Assembly (NCBI GenBank): GCA_002316005.1
Contig: DCIM01000050.1
Span: 1 to 6,003, forward strand
Direction: 5' to 3'
Source of the DNA: Prevotellaceae bacterium UBA1726
Lineage (GTDB): Bacteria; Bacteroidota; Bacteroidia; Bacteroidales; Bacteroidaceae
DNA: 6,003 bases
Shown: positions 5,069-6,003 of the stretch, piece by piece
How positions within the stretch are numbered: the stretch's first letter is position 1
Layout of the letters: each line of letters begins with the position of its first letter
Notes under the pieces: generated by a model
Told to the model about the DNA's origin: nothing
What the model saw: the letters and a program-made list of their open reading frames with translations, nothing else
The model's database searches: none
Position numbers and translations under genes: made by a program

Positions 5069-6003
5069 ATGAAATTAGACATCACAAAGGCAGCACAGTT
5101 TGTAAAGGCTGGTGCTGTAGAGGCTTTTGAGCCTCAGGTAATGGCCGCTCAGGAGGCTCTTGAGAACGGCACATGTGCAGGTAACGATTTCCTCGGATGG
5201 ATGCACCTCCCAACAAGCATCACTCCTGAGTTCATCGCTGAAATCAATGCTACAGCAAAGGTTCTGCAGGACAACTGCGAGGCTGTTGTTGTTGCTGGTA
5301 TCGGTGGTTCTTATCTCGGTGCTCGCATGGTTATCGACGCTCTGTCAAATGTATTCGGTTGGCTCAAGCCTTCAAATATGCCTCGTATCCTCTTCGCAGG
5401 AAACAACATCAGCGAGGATTATCTCACCGAACTCATCGACTATCTGAAGGATGTGAAGTTTGGTGTTATCAACATCTCTAAGTCGGGTACAACAACCGAG
5501 ACTGCCCTCACTTTCCGTCTCTTGAAGAAGATGTGCGAGGAGCAGCGTGGTAAGGAAGAGGCTCAGAAGGTGATTGTTGCCGTTACTGACGCAAAGAAGG
5601 GTGCTGCACGCACTTGCGCTGACAAGGAAGGCTACAAGTCATTCATCATTCCTGATAATGTTGGTGGTCGTTTCTCTGTACTCACTCCTGTAGGTCTTCT
5701 CCCTATCGCTGTTGCTGGCTATGACATCGCCGCTCTCGTTAAGGGTGCACAGGACATGGAGGCTGAGTGTGGTCTCGACCGTCCATTCGCTGAGAACCCT
5801 GCAGCAGTATATGCTGCTTGCCGTAACGCTCTCTATCAGGATGGTAAGAAGATTGAGATTCTCGCTAACTACATGCCAAAGCTCCACAACCTCGGTGAGT
5901 GGTGGAAGCAGCTCTATGGTGAGTCTGAGGGTAAGGATGGCAAGGGTATCTTCCCTGCTGCTGTTGACCTTACAACCGACCTTCACTCTATGGGTCAGTG
6001 GAT
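5069..6003 (+). CDS. pgi: Glucose-6-phosphate isomerase (N-terminal part, cut by the window edge)
   Basis: Interconverts glucose 6-phosphate and fructose 6-phosphate in glycolysis and gluconeogenesis, in the cytoplasm. From ATG 5069 the frame stays open for 311 residues to the window end. The product carries two sugar-isomerase (SIS) regions. VAGIGGSYLGAR (75-86) and SKSGTTTET (138-146, phosphate binding) belong to the first. DNVGGRFSVLTPVG (196-209) matches the PGI family signature, with catalytic Arg201. YGESEGKDGKGIFP (283-296) holds the Glu expected as general base, and TTDLHSMGQ (302-310) holds the conserved His. Family members of this shorter bacterial type have about 445 residues, so roughly 135 C-terminal residues are missing. 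The ATG follows an AT-rich stretch with no Shine-Dalgarno, typical for this phylum. It lies 62 bp after gpsA with no intrinsic terminator between, so co-transcription with lysS-gpsA is likely. Confidence 0.96.
   Translation, partial: MKLDITKAAQFVKAGAVEAFEPQVMAAQEALENGTCAGNDFLGWMHLPTSITPEFIAEINATAKVLQDNCEAVVVAGIGGSYLGARMVIDALSNVFGWLKPSNMPRILFAGNNISEDYLTELIDYLKDVKFGVINISKSGTTTETALTFRLLKKMCEEQRGKEEAQKVIVAVTDAKKGAARTCADKEGYKSFIIPDNVGGRFSVLTPVGLLPIAVAGYDIAALVKGAQDMEAECGLDRPFAENPAAVYAACRNALYQDGKKIEILANYMPKLHNLGEWWKQLYGESEGKDGKGIFPAAVDLTTDLHSMGQW

Overview
The window looks like chromosomal DNA from a member of the Bacteroidota, most likely a Prevotella/Bacteroides relative. Three things point there: the gene order lysS-gpsA-pgi, the protein sequences themselves (a LysRS with a C-terminal extension and a GpsA of Bacteroidales type), and start regions that mostly lack Shine-Dalgarno sequences but carry Bacteroidota-type -7 boxes (TAnnTTTG). 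The genus is my inference from remembered family sequences, not from a search.

Layout: two gene groups diverge from a 164-bp AT-rich intergenic region (2037-2200). Leftward (minus strand) run an EamA/DMT-type membrane transporter (1077-2036), a hotdog-fold thioesterase of the MenI/PaaI type (644-1048), and the N-terminal ~215 residues of an isochorismate synthase (MenF) that runs off the left edge. The thioesterase and menF overlap by 4 bases (ATGA), with a good Shine-Dalgarno sequence inside the thioesterase tail, so they look translationally coupled. Together they suggest the start of a menaquinone (vitamin K2) operon: MenF makes isochorismate from chorismate, and the thioesterase would hydrolyse DHNA-CoA late in the pathway. 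Rightward (plus strand) run lysyl-tRNA synthetase (2201-4006), NAD(P)-dependent glycerol-3-phosphate dehydrogenase (about 3933-5006) and the first 311 residues of glucose-6-phosphate isomerase (from 5069). These serve translation, phospholipid precursor supply and central carbon metabolism.

Most of the window is ordinary core-genome sequence; I see no mobile element, CRISPR array, tRNA, rRNA or new multi-gene system. The points most worth a second look are: (1) the lysS/gpsA junction, where gpsA has no normal start codon at the expected place and the only in-frame ATG lies 74 nt inside lysS, encoding a basic amphipathic leader; (2) a histidine-to-serine change at an expected active-site position of the thioesterase; (3) the divergent promoter region, with a perfect 16-bp palindrome, two good -7 boxes, a near-leaderless transporter start and a small 5'-UTR hairpin before lysS; (4) a C-rich/G-rich inverted repeat followed by an A-tract between gpsA and pgi that looks like a dispersed repeat rather than a terminator; (5) the extra C-terminal domain and an acidic N-terminal insertion in LysRS.
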